From: JAGOUN01 sp040389005
Lineage (GTDB): Bacteria; Pseudomonadota; Gammaproteobacteria; JAGOUN01
NCBI GenBank assembly: GCA_040389005.1
Contig: JAZKAS010000033.1
Span: forward strand, 1-50,442
Length of the DNA: 50,442 bases
Direction: 5' to 3'
Positions 1-8,940 of this stretch are shown in pieces (positions within the stretch are counted from its first letter, which is position 1; each line of letters opens with the position of its first letter). A program made the position numbers and the translations under genes. A model generated the notes under the pieces. It ran no database searches and was not told the origin of the DNA. It was given only the letters and a program-made list of their open reading frames with translations.

Positions 1-500
1 TATTTTTCTTGATTGAGGTTTCCTTGAAAACTTTTAAATGGCGAAAATATTAATATGAACACACGAGCTGCTGCAGATAAAAAATTTTTATACGGTATAT
101 TCAATTCATTGAGTTTTTCTTTTATTTCATTTCGACACAAAAATTTGTGCATATATTCTTCGAACCACTCTATAATCGTCGATGCATATAGAATCAACTT
201 TTTTTGACTAATAAACCACGCATTATCTTCTACCTCCCAAACCGGACAATGATTATGCAGCCATGCCCACTCGCCCTTTTCGGCCTGATCGATATTTTTA
301 TTAAAGTTACGTGTATCTGTGGAATTATGCTTTGTCGACTCCAACGTAACGGCATGAGTTTCTTCATTTATAGTGACTTTAGGTGATTCAAAATTACGAG
401 CGTCATAACCATTTGCAAACGGTTGCAATTGAACTTCTAGTGCCGCAAAAAATGCTTCTTCTTGCGTATAGCCCGCTAATAAAGTCACCGACTCTGGCAT
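1..500 (-). CDS. Hypothetical protein, C-terminus cut by window edge
   Basis: An uninterrupted minus-strand frame runs from an ATG at 500-498 through the left edge with no stop, at least 166 codons. The first in-frame stop upstream of the ATG lies a few codons away, which limits the N-terminus. I do not recognise the protein. It is acidic to neutral at first (begins MPESVTLLAGYTQEEAFFAA), Trp-rich around residues 80-95, and has one hydrophobic stretch near residues 145-158 (ARVFILIFSPF) that could be a membrane segment. It is divergent from tsaD with a 145-bp gap between them. No clear Shine-Dalgarno site precedes it. The long open frame and sensible amino-acid composition argue that it is real; the function is unknown. 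Confidence 0.55.
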   Translation of the reverse strand, partial: MPESVTLLAGYTQEEAFFAALEVQLQPFANGYDARNFESPKVTINEETHAVTLESTKHNSTDTRNFNKNIDQAEKGEWAWLHNHCPVWEVEDNAWFISQKKLILYASTIIEWFEEYMHKFLCRNEIKEKLNELNIPYKNFLSAAARVFILIFSPFKSFQGNLNQEK

Positions 501-645
501 GATTTTTTGTACTCGATTTATTGTTTTTTAAGATTCGTTCGCGTGGAAAGTATAACACAGAATTGAATTTAGGCTTTAAATAGAAAATGAACGCTGTCAT
601 AATCGGAATTAGACGGAAGTTTGTAGCCCTCTTTTTTGGAGCCTT

Positions 646-1647
646 ATGGTCTTAGTTCTTGGCATTGAAAGCTCCTGTGATGACACCGGCGTCGCGCTAT
701 ATCACAACAAGCATGGTTTAATAGGCCACACACTTTACAGCCAAACAGAATTACATGCGCAATATGGCGGCGTAGTGCCAGAACTGGCATCACGTGATCA
801 TGTGAGAAAATTACTGCCTTTATTAAATCAATTACTGAGCGATACACAAACAACACTTGCGGATATCGATGCAATTGCCTACACCGCGGGCCCGGGATTA
901 GCCGGGGCGCTATTGGTCGGGGCGAGTTTTGGAAAAAGTTTAGCGTTTGCGCTGAATAAGCCCGCGATTGCGGTGCATCATATGGAGGGACATTTGCTCG
1001 CAGCGATGTTAAGTTCACCAAAGCCCGAATTTCCTTTTTTAGGATTGCTTGTTTCTGGCGGTCATACGCAATTGATGGCGACAAAAGCACTCGGAGATTA
1101 TGAATTATTGGGCGAAACGTTGGATGATGCCGTGGGCGAAGCGTTTGATAAAACTGCGAAAATGATGGGCTTGCCGTATCCCGGCGGACCGGCATTAGCG
1201 AAATTAGCAGAAAGCGCAAAATCACATCGTTTCCAATTCCCTAAACCCATGACCGATCGCCCCGGACTCGATTTCAGTTTTAGTGGTTTAAAAACATTTG
1301 CGCTCAATACCTATCATCAACATCAAGATGAGCCTAATATCAAAGCCGATATCGCTCTCGCATTTCAAACCGCAGTTGTCGAAACGCTTATCATTAAATG
1401 CCGGCGCGCACTTCAACAAACCGGCTTAAAACGACTCGTCGTTGCCGGCGGTGTGGGCGCGAATGCGGCATTACGCGTGGGATTAACCTCTCTTTTGAAC
1501 GAACTTAAGGGCGAAGTATTTTTCCCTGAATCAATTTTTTGCACGGATAATGGTGCGATGATTGCGTATGCGGGATGTCGGCATGTGTTGCAAGGCGAAC
1601 AGGATCCGAATCAAGCGATTATTGTTCGCCCCAGATGGGCTCTTTAA
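646..1647 (+). CDS. tsaD: tRNA N6-adenosine threonylcarbamoyltransferase TsaD
   Basis: 333 residues, the usual length for TsaD (Gcp/YgjD/Kae1 family). It transfers the threonylcarbamoyl group to A37 of ANN-decoding tRNAs, working with TsaB and TsaE in the cytoplasm. Seen: the ASKHA-fold start LGIESSCDDT, the metal-ligand motif HMEGH (H112 and H116), the GETLDDAVGEAFDK segment, the nucleotide loop GGVGAN and the late metal Asp in CTDNGAMIAYAG. GGAG lies just upstream of the ATG. Its last four bases overlap the convergent plsY. The partner gene tsaE lies 2.3 kb downstream on the same strand. Confidence 0.97.
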   Translation: MVLVLGIESSCDDTGVALYHNKHGLIGHTLYSQTELHAQYGGVVPELASRDHVRKLLPLLNQLLSDTQTTLADIDAIAYTAGPGLAGALLVGASFGKSLAFALNKPAIAVHHMEGHLLAAMLSSPKPEFPFLGLLVSGGHTQLMATKALGDYELLGETLDDAVGEAFDKTAKMMGLPYPGGPALAKLAESAKSHRFQFPKPMTDRPGLDFSFSGLKTFALNTYHQHQDEPNIKADIALAFQTAVVETLIIKCRRALQQTGLKRLVVAGGVGANAALRVGLTSLLNELKGEVFFPESIFCTDNGAMIAYAGCRHVLQGEQDPNQAIIVRPRWAL

Positions 1648-2240
1648 CGCTGCCCAACTTTCGTTTCTGTGCCATTCAATAACCGAACGATATTCGCTCG
1701 ATGTCGCCACAAAATCGCAAGCGTAATAATGACATAAACGATATAATAATCTGCTGGAATTTCACCCCATGCAAATATCAATCCCAAGACAACTGCAGTG
1801 AGTGCCGCTAAAGAAGAATAACGAAACAAAGCCAAAATTAATAACCAGATCGTCAACACAATCCCCGCAAGCGCCGGACTTAAACCGAGCAACACCCCCA
1901 AACCGGTCGCAACCCCTTTGCCACCTTTAAAACCAAAATACACCGGAAACAAATGACCCAAAAATGCCGCCAAAGCTGTCATTGCGATCACCGCTTCAGA
2001 AAATCCGAATACACGGGCCAGAACCACCGGGATCAGCCCTTTTAATAAATCCCCCAATAACGTAATCGCACCGGCACGCTTTCCCCCAACGCGCAAAACA
2101 TTCGTCGCACCCGGATTACCGGAGCCAGAAGCGCGCGGATCAGGCAATTGCATGAATTTTGAGACAAGAATTGCGCTGGAAATGGACCCTAACAGATACG
2201 CCACTGCCACCATGATTAATGCAAAAAAAGTATTTAGCAT
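1644..2240 (-). CDS. plsY: Glycerol-3-phosphate acyltransferase PlsY
   Basis: 198 residues of a polytopic inner-membrane protein. PlsY acylates glycerol-3-phosphate at position 1 using acyl-phosphate made by PlsX, the first step of phospholipid synthesis. Seen: hydrophobic segments throughout, the conserved loop GSGNPGATNVLR (about residues 39-50) and the second loop FKGGKGVATGLG (about residues 103-114), both family signatures. It is tail-to-tail with tsaD, overlapping it by 4 bp, and divergent from orn. Confidence 0.96.
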   Translation of the reverse strand: MLNTFFALIMVAVAYLLGSISSAILVSKFMQLPDPRASGSGNPGATNVLRVGGKRAGAITLLGDLLKGLIPVVLARVFGFSEAVIAMTALAAFLGHLFPVYFGFKGGKGVATGLGVLLGLSPALAGIVLTIWLLILALFRYSSLAALTAVVLGLIFAWGEIPADYYIVYVIITLAILWRHRANIVRLLNGTETKVGQR

Positions 2241-2308
2241 ATTTTTATTTAATCAAAACCAAAAGTAGTTAGAATATAGCAGCTTAAAGATTACGAGGAT
2301 AGAGTTTC

Positions 2309-2854
2309 ATGTCAGCTGCAAAACCGTCAGATTATTTAATTTGGATCGATCTCGAAATGACGGGACTCAATCCCGCCCATGACCGTATTATCGAGCTCGC
2401 CATCTTAGTAACAGACAATAATCTCAATATCATCGCCGAAGGCCCGACGTTTACCATCCACCAAACCGATGCTTTATTAAACGGCATGGATGAATGGAAC
2501 ACGAAACATCATAATGCCTCGGGCTTAGTTGAGCGTGTTCGTTTAAGCCCGATCAAAGAAGCACAAGCAGAAGAAGCAACAATTGCATTTTTATCGCAAT
2601 ATCTGAAACCGGGCGAATCGCCTTTGTGTGGTAATAGCATTCACCAAGATCGAATTTTTCTAACAAAATACATGCCAAAGCTTGAAAAATTTTGCCATTA
2701 CCGAAATTTAGATGTTAGCACGGTAAAAGAACTCGCACGTCGCTGGAAACCAGAACTCACTTTCAAAAAGAAATCAACGCATCGTGCGCTCGATGATATT
2801 CGAGAATCGATTGCGGAGTTGCAATTTTATCGTGAGCATTTTTTTGCAAGTTGA
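2309..2854 (+). CDS. orn: Oligoribonuclease
   Basis: 181 residues, full length for Orn, the DEDDh 3'-5' exoribonuclease that finishes RNA decay by cutting 2-5 nt RNAs and pGpG to mononucleotides. Seen: the ExoI motif WIDLEMTGLNP with metal-binding Asp and Glu, Asp in the CGNSIHQDRIFL segment, and the C-terminal HRALDDIRESIAEL with the catalytic His and last Asp. Its 3' end overlaps the convergent queG by 28 bp, so the two transcripts can pair there. Confidence 0.97.
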   Translation: MSAAKPSDYLIWIDLEMTGLNPAHDRIIELAILVTDNNLNIIAEGPTFTIHQTDALLNGMDEWNTKHHNASGLVERVRLSPIKEAQAEEATIAFLSQYLKPGESPLCGNSIHQDRIFLTKYMPKLEKFCHYRNLDVSTVKELARRWKPELTFKKKSTHRALDDIRESIAELQFYREHFFAS

Positions 2855-3876
2855 TCTAACGCCCACGCAACATGTTCACGCACTAACTCAGAAACATCAT
2901 TTTGGCGTTGTTTTAATGCATTAATAATGGTTTCATCGAAAGGCGCATTACCCAATGCTACGGCGATATTTCGCAACCAACCTTCATAACCCGCGCGCTT
3001 GATCGGCGAACCTTCTGTGATTCGAATAAATTCTTCTTCTGATAACAAAAACAAATCCACCAACTGACGGTTATCAAATTGATGTCGCGGATGAAAATCT
3101 TTTTCATCCGTGATTTTTGCATAACGATTCCACGGACACATGATTTGACAATCGTCACACCCAAAAATGCGATTGCCCATGGGCACTCTAAACTCAATAG
3201 GAATAGGACCTTTGTTTTCTATGGTTAAATAAGAAATACACCGTCGCGCATCCAGTTGATATGGCGCAATAATCGCTTTTGTGGGACATACTGTTATGCA
3301 CGCTTTACACTTGCCGCAAATCTCGTCTGGAAGCGCTTGATCAATGGGCAACTCAAGATCTGTTAATAATGCGCCTAAGAAAAAATAAGAACCGACTTCC
3401 TTATTTAAAATCAGTGTGTTTTTTCCAGTCCACCCCAACCCAGCTTTTTGCGCCAGCGCTTTTTCCATAATAGGAACACTATCAACACACACCTTATAGC
3501 CATGTTCGCCCGCAAGATCCCCAATGGCTTTGGCAAAATCTTTCAACCGTTTACGCATGAGATTATGATAATCGCGCCCCAGGGCATAACGCGCGATATA
3601 TCCCTTAGCTTTATCTTTTAAGGTTTCACGCATACCATCATTCGGTGGCAAATAATTCATGCGTACAACAATAATACTTTTCGTCCCCGGTGCCAGTAAT
3701 TCCGGGCGCAGACGCAATAGGCCATGTTTTTCCATGTAACCCATATCGCCGTGATGGCCTTTTTTTAGATAATCTAAGAGATAATTATCAAAAGCAGTCA
3801 AATTTGTATCAGTAATGCCCACTTGTTGAAAACCCAACCGCATCCCTAATGCCTTTATTTGGTCAACAAGCGCCAC
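2827..3876 (-). CDS. queG: Epoxyqueuosine reductase QueG
   Basis: 349 residues. QueG is a cobalamin and [4Fe-4S] enzyme that reduces epoxyqueuosine to queuosine in the wobble position of GUN tRNAs. Seen: the N-terminal LGFQQVGITDTN typical of the family, two ferredoxin-like cysteine clusters (CGKCKACITVCP and CDDCQIMCPWN) and a HEAT-like C-terminal helix with EHVAWALDQL. The start is a GTG (MALVDQIKALG); the nearby ATG is out of frame. It ends inside orn on the opposite strand and is divergent from tsaE. Confidence 0.96.
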   Translation of the reverse strand: MALVDQIKALGMRLGFQQVGITDTNLTAFDNYLLDYLKKGHHGDMGYMEKHGLLRLRPELLAPGTKSIIVVRMNYLPPNDGMRETLKDKAKGYIARYALGRDYHNLMRKRLKDFAKAIGDLAGEHGYKVCVDSVPIMEKALAQKAGLGWTGKNTLILNKEVGSYFFLGALLTDLELPIDQALPDEICGKCKACITVCPTKAIIAPYQLDARRCISYLTIENKGPIPIEFRVPMGNRIFGCDDCQIMCPWNRYAKITDEKDFHPRHQFDNRQLVDLFLLSEEEFIRITEGSPIKRAGYEGWLRNIAVALGNAPFDETIINALKQRQNDVSELVREHVAWALDQLAKKCSR

Positions 3877-3966
3877 ATTTCACCCTAACATAAATTGATA
3901 ATTCATGTTTTTGATATTACACTAAGACGTAATAATTCACGAATATTCAAGATGTTATAATTATTT

Positions 3967-4475
3967 ATGAGCGATCCCTCTAAAGCACACATCGTCCTCG
4001 CTAATGTTGCGCAGGTCACAACGCTTGCGAAACGCTTTGCGCAATTGCTCGAAATGAAAGCCGCGCGCTTCAATAAAACTCCGTGGGTCATTTTTTTAGA
4101 AGGCGATTTAGGAACAGGAAAAACCACGTTTGTGCGTGCGTGTTTACAAGCGATGGGTGAAACAGGAAAAATTAAAAGCCCCACGTATACTATTTTAGAA
4201 TCTTATGAAATCAAGCAATGGAAAATTTTTCATTTAGATTTATATCGCTTAGCAGATCCAGAAGAATTACATTTCTTAGGTCTTGAAGATTATTTTACTG
4301 AAAATTCTATTTTTTTTATCGAGTGGCCGCGAAAAGGATTAGGCGTACTCNNNNNNNNNNATCCGACATCGTGTTGAATTATAAATTTTTAGCACAAGGA
4401 CGCGCGCTGGAGTTGACAGCGTTTAGTCAACGAGCACTTCCACTCTTGGAGTCAATACATGAAATTTGCGTTTAA
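3967..4475 (+). CDS. tsaE: tRNA threonylcarbamoyladenosine biosynthesis ATPase TsaE, interrupted by an assembly gap
   Basis: TsaE is the P-loop ATPase that drives the TsaB-TsaD complex in t6A synthesis. Seen: Walker A GDLGTGKTTF (about residues 45-54), the switch-like KSPTYTILESY, HLDLYRL, and FIEWPRKGLGVL just before ten N. After the N run another frame continues with DIVLNYKFLAQGR and ends HEICV at a TAA (4473-4475). This matches the end of the family, where a DVEI-type strand follows GVLP. The two halves fit one frame only if the missing bases number 2 modulo 3 (8 or 11, for example), so the ten N are a placeholder. The end overlaps the amiB start by 17 bp. Confidence 0.9.
4351..4360. other. 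Assembly gap (10 N) inside tsaE
   Basis: Ten N replace real sequence between the GVL codons and the SDIVLNY codons of tsaE. The reading frame does not close with exactly ten bases; from family alignment three or four residues are missing. Confidence 0.99.
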
Positions 4476-5691
4476 ACAGTTTTTATTATTTATCGTTTTA
4501 TGTTGCACCTCCTTTCTGATACTCGCAACTTCCGCCAATGTTAAAGAAACTTCAGCACTCTCAAACGATAATCAGTTACATATAGAAATTCCTTTTACAG
4601 AAGCTGTAAAATATCATTACTTTTTTTTATCTTCACCGAATCGTTTGGTGATTGATTTTGATACCACCAAAACTATTAAAACTCCCCCACTTAATCTCAC
4701 CAGCACCCCATGGATTCATCAAATACGCGTAGCATATCGCACGCCAAAAACACAGCGTATGGTCTTTGAATTTTCTGAGGCAGTTAAAGGAAAAGTAACG
4801 TTACTGCATTCTCCCAACAGTACAACCTGGAAATTAAGTATCGATTTACAACCACCTTTTGCTTATCGAAACAGCGTGCAAGAAGAAGTAAAAGCTTTTG
4901 ATAAAGAAGCCACACAAATCAACAAAACATCCTCTGCCACAAAAACGGCAGATGCTTATCTTGCAACCGCTCATTGCGTTAATATTGTCATTGATCCCGG
5001 GCATGGCGGACATGATTCTGGCGCAGTCGGACTTCATGGCACGCAAGAAAAAAATGTGGTACTCGCTATTTCAAAATATCTTAATGACTTAATCAAACAA
5101 ACTCCCGGCATGTGCGCATACATGACCCGCGACACAGATAATTTTGTTTCTCTTCGCGGAAGAATCGATTTTGCCAGAAAAAAATCTGCTGATATTTTTA
5201 TCGCTATCCATGCTGATATGTTTAAAAACACAACCGCACATGGAGCAACCGTTTTTGCCTTATCTCAACGCGGCGCAACGAGTGAAGCAGCACGATGGAT
5301 TGCTCACAATGAAAACGTCGCGCATTTTCTTGAAATCGGAGACACCCCCGATAAAGACAAAGATTTACAATCAATTTTAATGGATATCTCGCAAAATGAA
5401 ACCATTAATCGCAGCTTAATCTTAGGCAAAGCAGTTTTACAACAACTAGATGACGTTTCAAAACTTCATCATATCATTGTTGAACAAGCGGGATTTGTTG
5501 TTTTGAAATCACCGGACATCCCATCTATATTAGTTGAAACTGGATTTCTTTCCAACAAATCTGAAGAAGCACAACTAACACAAAGCACTTATCAAAAGAA
5601 AATTGCTTTGGCGATTTATCGCGGCATCATGAAATATTCTCAAAATTATTCTCTTACTCATTCGAAATCTACAAACCAGGCCAAGAAATGA
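4459..5691 (+). CDS. amiB: N-acetylmuramoyl-L-alanine amidase, AmiB/AmiC type
   Basis: 410 residues. A periplasmic zinc amidase that splits septal peptidoglycan during daughter-cell separation. Seen: a signal peptide (residues 1-26, ending LATSA), an N-terminal AMIN targeting domain (about 30-125), and an Amidase_3 catalytic domain from about 174 with the zinc motif IDPGHGGHD, a conserved Glu in GTQEKNV, a second zinc His in IAIHADMF, and the C-terminal LVETGFLSN with the catalytic Glu. No LysM domain. GGAG precedes the ATG. The order tsaE-amiB-mutL-miaA is the classic gammaproteobacterial operon; the stop overlaps the mutL ATG by 4 bp (ATGA). Confidence 0.95.
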   Translation: MKFAFKQFLLFIVLCCTSFLILATSANVKETSALSNDNQLHIEIPFTEAVKYHYFFLSSPNRLVIDFDTTKTIKTPPLNLTSTPWIHQIRVAYRTPKTQRMVFEFSEAVKGKVTLLHSPNSTTWKLSIDLQPPFAYRNSVQEEVKAFDKEATQINKTSSATKTADAYLATAHCVNIVIDPGHGGHDSGAVGLHGTQEKNVVLAISKYLNDLIKQTPGMCAYMTRDTDNFVSLRGRIDFARKKSADIFIAIHADMFKNTTAHGATVFALSQRGATSEAARWIAHNENVAHFLEIGDTPDKDKDLQSILMDISQNETINRSLILGKAVLQQLDDVSKLHHIIVEQAGFVVLKSPDIPSILVETGFLSNKSEEAQLTQSTYQKKIALAIYRGIMKYSQNYSLTHSKSTNQAKK

Positions 5692-7574
5692 GAATTCATA
5701 AACTTTCCGCGCAACTTTCTAATCAAATCGCCGCGGGAGAAGTCATTGAACGCCCCGCATCTGTCGTAAAAGAATTGATAGAAAATAGTTTAGATGCGGG
5801 CGCCTCTGAAATCGAAATTGAAATTGAACAAGGCGGCGAAAAGCTGATTGGCGTTCGTGATAATGGTTGTGGCATTCATCAAGACGATTTAACACTTGCC
5901 CTCGACAGGCACGCAACAAGTAAATTAATTTCGGTTGATGATCTCGCTGCGATTCACACGCTTGGATTTCGTGGTGAAGCACTTGCAAGCATGAGTTCTG
6001 TTTCACGTTTAGAATTACAATCTAGAGTTGAAAACGTTGACTCAGGCTGGCGCATTTTTTCTGACGGCATGATGTCGGTTGAAAAAGAACCCTGCGCACA
6101 CGCAATTGGCACTTCAGTAAAAATACGTGATTTATTTTTTAATACGCCAGCGCGAAAAAAATTTTTAAAAAATGAACGTGTTGAATTCAGTCATATTGAA
6201 AATTTAGTCAAACGCGTGGCGCTTAGTCATTTTCATGTCGGTTTTCGTTTAACGCATAATGGCCGCTCTGTTTTTCATTTGCCGCCTGCGAATTCTCAGT
6301 TAGAAAAAGAGCGCCGTGTTTCCATGGTGTGTGGTCAAACATTTCTGGAACATGCGCTGTTTCTTGAAACAGAACATGCAGGATTGAAAATTTTTGGCTG
6401 GGTGGCAGAACCGACTTTCTCACGCAGCCAAGCGGATACACAATATTTTTATGTCAATCGTCGTTGCATCAAAGATAAAGTCGTGACACATGCAGTTCGA
6501 CAAGCCTACGAAGATGTTTTATATAATCAACGTCACCCGGCTTATGTTTTATTTTTTGAATTAGACCCGCATCAAGTCGATGTCAACGCACACCCTACAA
6601 AACATGAAGTGCGATTTCGCGAAAGCCGCATGGTGCATGATTTTATTTTTAAAAGTTTACATCAAGCGATTGCAGATATTCGACCCGAGCAAATATTGGC
6701 AAAGAGCGAAGCCGTTGTAGGGGCTATCGGCGATCGCCCTCCCTCTGCGCAACAATCGTCAATATTTCAACAACATCGGGAAAGTGCACAACAACCCTTG
6801 TTTGCGCAACAACACATTGAATCTTATCAATCGCTATACCAGACAGAAAATGTTGACGTCGAACGAAGCAAAGCCCCCTCAGCAAAAGGGGCAGCTTCGC
6901 AAAGCGAAGCGGGGGATTTTGGACACCATAATTCAGAAAAAATCCCCCCTTCCCCCCTTTTACAAAGGGGGGCTCCAGTAGATGGAGCAACTCAACCTCT
7001 TGGTTACGCCATCGCGCAATTAAAAGGCATCTACATTCTCGCTGAAAACGAAAAAGGCTTGATTCTCGTCGATATGCATGCCGCTCACGAACGCATTGTT
7101 TATGAAGAAATGAAAATCGCAATGCAATCTGGCAATCTCATCGCGCAACCTTTATTAATTCCAATCACTGTTCAAGTCACGGAGCAAGAAGCCAATCTGA
7201 CCGAAGAACACACCCACCTGTTCAGTTCATTAGGATTAGTCGTCGAAAGAATGGGGCCAGAAACCTTGGCCATTAAGCAAGTGCCTGAAGTCCTAAAAAA
7301 AGCCGACGTAGCACAAATTATCCACGATATGATTGCTGATCTGAGCTCCCTTGGCGAAAGCAAACGCCTTGAAGAAACCATTAATCATATTATGGGCAAT
7401 ATGGCCTGTAAATCAGCAATAAAAGCCAATCATCGTTTGACGCTCCCAGAAATGAATGCAATTTTACGTTCTATGGAAATCGTTCCCAGAAGCGGACAAT
7501 GTAATCATGGACGTCCGACGTGGATTCAGTTAACGTTAGAAGAGCTCGATAAGTTTTTTTTAAGGGGGCGTTGA
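5688..7574 (+). CDS. mutL: DNA mismatch repair protein MutL (endonuclease type)
   Basis: 628 residues. MutL links MutS mismatch recognition to strand incision. Seen: the GHKL ATPase domain (about 1-330) with ELIENSLDAGA, DNGCGI and TLGFRGEALASM; a long linker; and a C-terminal dimerisation domain from about 440. The C-terminal domain carries DMHAAHERIVYEE (about 462), ACKSAIK (about 573) and CNHGRP (about 605). These match the DQHAx2Ex4E-type metal nuclease motifs of MutL proteins in bacteria that lack MutH, so nicking may be done by MutL itself (inference). Residues about 396-429 are encoded by a palindromic repeat inserted in frame. Coupled to amiB (ATGA) and followed after 1 bp by the receiver gene. 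Confidence 0.96.
   Translation: MRIHKLSAQLSNQIAAGEVIERPASVVKELIENSLDAGASEIEIEIEQGGEKLIGVRDNGCGIHQDDLTLALDRHATSKLISVDDLAAIHTLGFRGEALASMSSVSRLELQSRVENVDSGWRIFSDGMMSVEKEPCAHAIGTSVKIRDLFFNTPARKKFLKNERVEFSHIENLVKRVALSHFHVGFRLTHNGRSVFHLPPANSQLEKERRVSMVCGQTFLEHALFLETEHAGLKIFGWVAEPTFSRSQADTQYFYVNRRCIKDKVVTHAVRQAYEDVLYNQRHPAYVLFFELDPHQVDVNAHPTKHEVRFRESRMVHDFIFKSLHQAIADIRPEQILAKSEAVVGAIGDRPPSAQQSSIFQQHRESAQQPLFAQQHIESYQSLYQTENVDVERSKAPSAKGAASQSEAGDFGHHNSEKIPPSPLLQRGAPVDGATQPLGYAIAQLKGIYILAENEKGLILVDMHAAHERIVYEEMKIAMQSGNLIAQPLLIPITVQVTEQEANLTEEHTHLFSSLGLVVERMGPETLAIKQVPEVLKKADVAQIIHDMIADLSSLGESKRLEETINHIMGNMACKSAIKANHRLTLPEMNAILRSMEIVPRSGQCNHGRPTWIQLTLEELDKFFLRGR
6873..6972. repeat. In-frame palindromic repeat cluster in the mutL linker
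   Basis: About 100 bp made of nested inverted repeats: GCCCC/GGGGC, GCTTCGC-AAA-GCGAAGC, GGGGGATTTT/AAAATCCCCC, and CCCCCCTTT-TAC-AAAGGGGGG. It is translated without a stop as part of MutL (including KIPPSPLLQRG), a peptide typical of such repeats when read through. A smaller palindrome (GGGC-ATCG/CGAT-GCCC) lies just upstream at about 6720-6740 in the same linker. Confidence 0.85.
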
Positions 7575-7575
7575 A

Positions 7576-7971
7576 ATGAGCATTAAAAAAATCCATGTTT
7601 TACTCGTTGAAGATACCGTTATTGCAGGCATTGCTGGATCTGCCGTATTGGAAGATTTGGGATGTGAGGTAACACTTGTGAGCACCGGCCGACAAGCCAT
7701 CGAAAAAACACAGCAAGCACCGCAACCCTATGACCTGATTTTGATGGACTTAGGATTACCCGATGTTGATGCCCTGACGGTAACAGAAAATATTCTCGCC
7801 AATTATAAGCTGCATAAAAAAACACCTCCCCCAATCATTGCATTAACCGCCTATGCACAAGAAAGCTTGCAAGCAGATTGTATGAAAGCGGGAATGGTAG
7901 ATTTTTTAGCCAAGCCATTAACAAAAGATATAGCACAAACAATATTGAACAAAGTACTGGGGCATGAATAA
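7576..7971 (+). CDS. Stand-alone response regulator receiver (CheY-like)
   Basis: 131 residues forming only a REC domain with no output domain. Seen: acidic pair E12-D13 in LLVEDT, phospho-acceptor D58 in LMDLGLPD, T91 in IALTAYA, and K113 in FLAKPL, so all receiver catalytic residues are present. Such proteins act by protein-protein contact or as phosphate relays or sinks. No kinase gene is in the window, so the partner is unknown. The ATG lies 1 bp after the mutL stop behind AAGGGGG, and the 3' end overlaps miaA by 8 bp, so it is co-translated within the mutL-miaA operon, which is an unusual place for it. Confidence 0.92.
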   Translation: MSIKKIHVLLVEDTVIAGIAGSAVLEDLGCEVTLVSTGRQAIEKTQQAPQPYDLILMDLGLPDVDALTVTENILANYKLHKKTPPPIIALTAYAQESLQADCMKAGMVDFLAKPLTKDIAQTILNKVLGHE

Positions 7972-8881
7972 AGTCATCTGCATTCTTGGCCCAACTGCGT
8001 CTGGCAAAACCGATCTCGCCATCAAGCTCGCACAACAATCGCCCTGCGATTTGATCAGTGTTGATTCTGCGATGGTTTATACCGGCATGGATATTGGTAC
8101 CGCAAAACCCAATGCCGAAACACTCAACGCTTATCCACACGCTTTAATCAATATTTGCGACCCTGCAATCCCTTATTCTGCAGCACAATTTCGTCAAGAC
8201 GCTATCACTTGTATTGAACAAAGCCTTGCACGAAATCGCTTGCCTGTTTTAGTTGGAGGCAGCATGCTTTATCATCGCGTACTACAACACGGCATTGCTG
8301 AATTACCCGAAGCTAACCATACAATACGCGCAGAATTGCAAAAGAAAGCCGATGTTGATGGCTGGGAGGCGCTGCATCAAGATTTACAAGCAATCGACCC
8401 CGTTGCAGCAAACCGCATTCATGCTAACGATTCGCAACGCTTACTCCGCGCACTAGAAGTCTATCAAGCCTCAGGTAAAACCTTGTCGCATTTTTGGGCA
8501 GAGCAGGAAGCCAGCCAACTGCCTTATTCGTTTATCAATATCGGTTTACAGGTGGATCGCCCTTTATTACGCGAACGAATTGCTGATCGCTTCAAATTAA
8601 TGATAAAACAAGGCTTTATCGAAGAAGTTAAGCAACTTTATACACGCGCCGATATGCACGCTGACCTTCCTTCTATGAAGTCCGTCGGCTATCAACAAGC
8701 ATGGCAATACCTAGAAGGACAAATTACGCACGAGCAAATGATTGAGCTCAGCATTAATGCCACGCGCCAATTGGCTAAACGCCAAGTTACTTGGCTACGT
8801 CGCTGGCCGAAATTGCACTGGTTAGAAAACACAGATCCACAGTGTTTCAAAAAAATAGCAACATTTATTGCTCAATGTTAA
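7964..8881 (+). CDS. miaA: tRNA dimethylallyltransferase MiaA
   Basis: 305 residues, normal length. MiaA adds the dimethylallyl group to N6 of A37 in tRNAs reading UNN codons. Seen: P-loop LGPTASGKTDLA (about residues 8-19), the DSAMVYTGMDIGTAKP substrate loop, VGGSMLYHRVL, and the C-terminal KSVGYQQAWQYL and RQLAKRQVTWLRRW signatures. It overlaps the receiver gene by 8 bp. hfq, which often follows miaA, is not present here; an orphan gene follows after 59 bp. Confidence 0.96.
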   Translation: MNKVICILGPTASGKTDLAIKLAQQSPCDLISVDSAMVYTGMDIGTAKPNAETLNAYPHALINICDPAIPYSAAQFRQDAITCIEQSLARNRLPVLVGGSMLYHRVLQHGIAELPEANHTIRAELQKKADVDGWEALHQDLQAIDPVAANRIHANDSQRLLRALEVYQASGKTLSHFWAEQEASQLPYSFINIGLQVDRPLLRERIADRFKLMIKQGFIEEVKQLYTRADMHADLPSMKSVGYQQAWQYLEGQITHEQMIELSINATRQLAKRQVTWLRRWPKLHWLENTDPQCFKKIATFIAQC

Positions 8882-8940
8882 TACGTTGTTAAGTAATATC
8901 GTTTACTCTACAATCAAATTATTCAATTATAAAAATAATT

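Noticed and set aside
204..386. 60-codon plus-strand frame
   Set aside because: It is antisense to the longer open frame at 1-500 and has no ribosome site or recognisable content.
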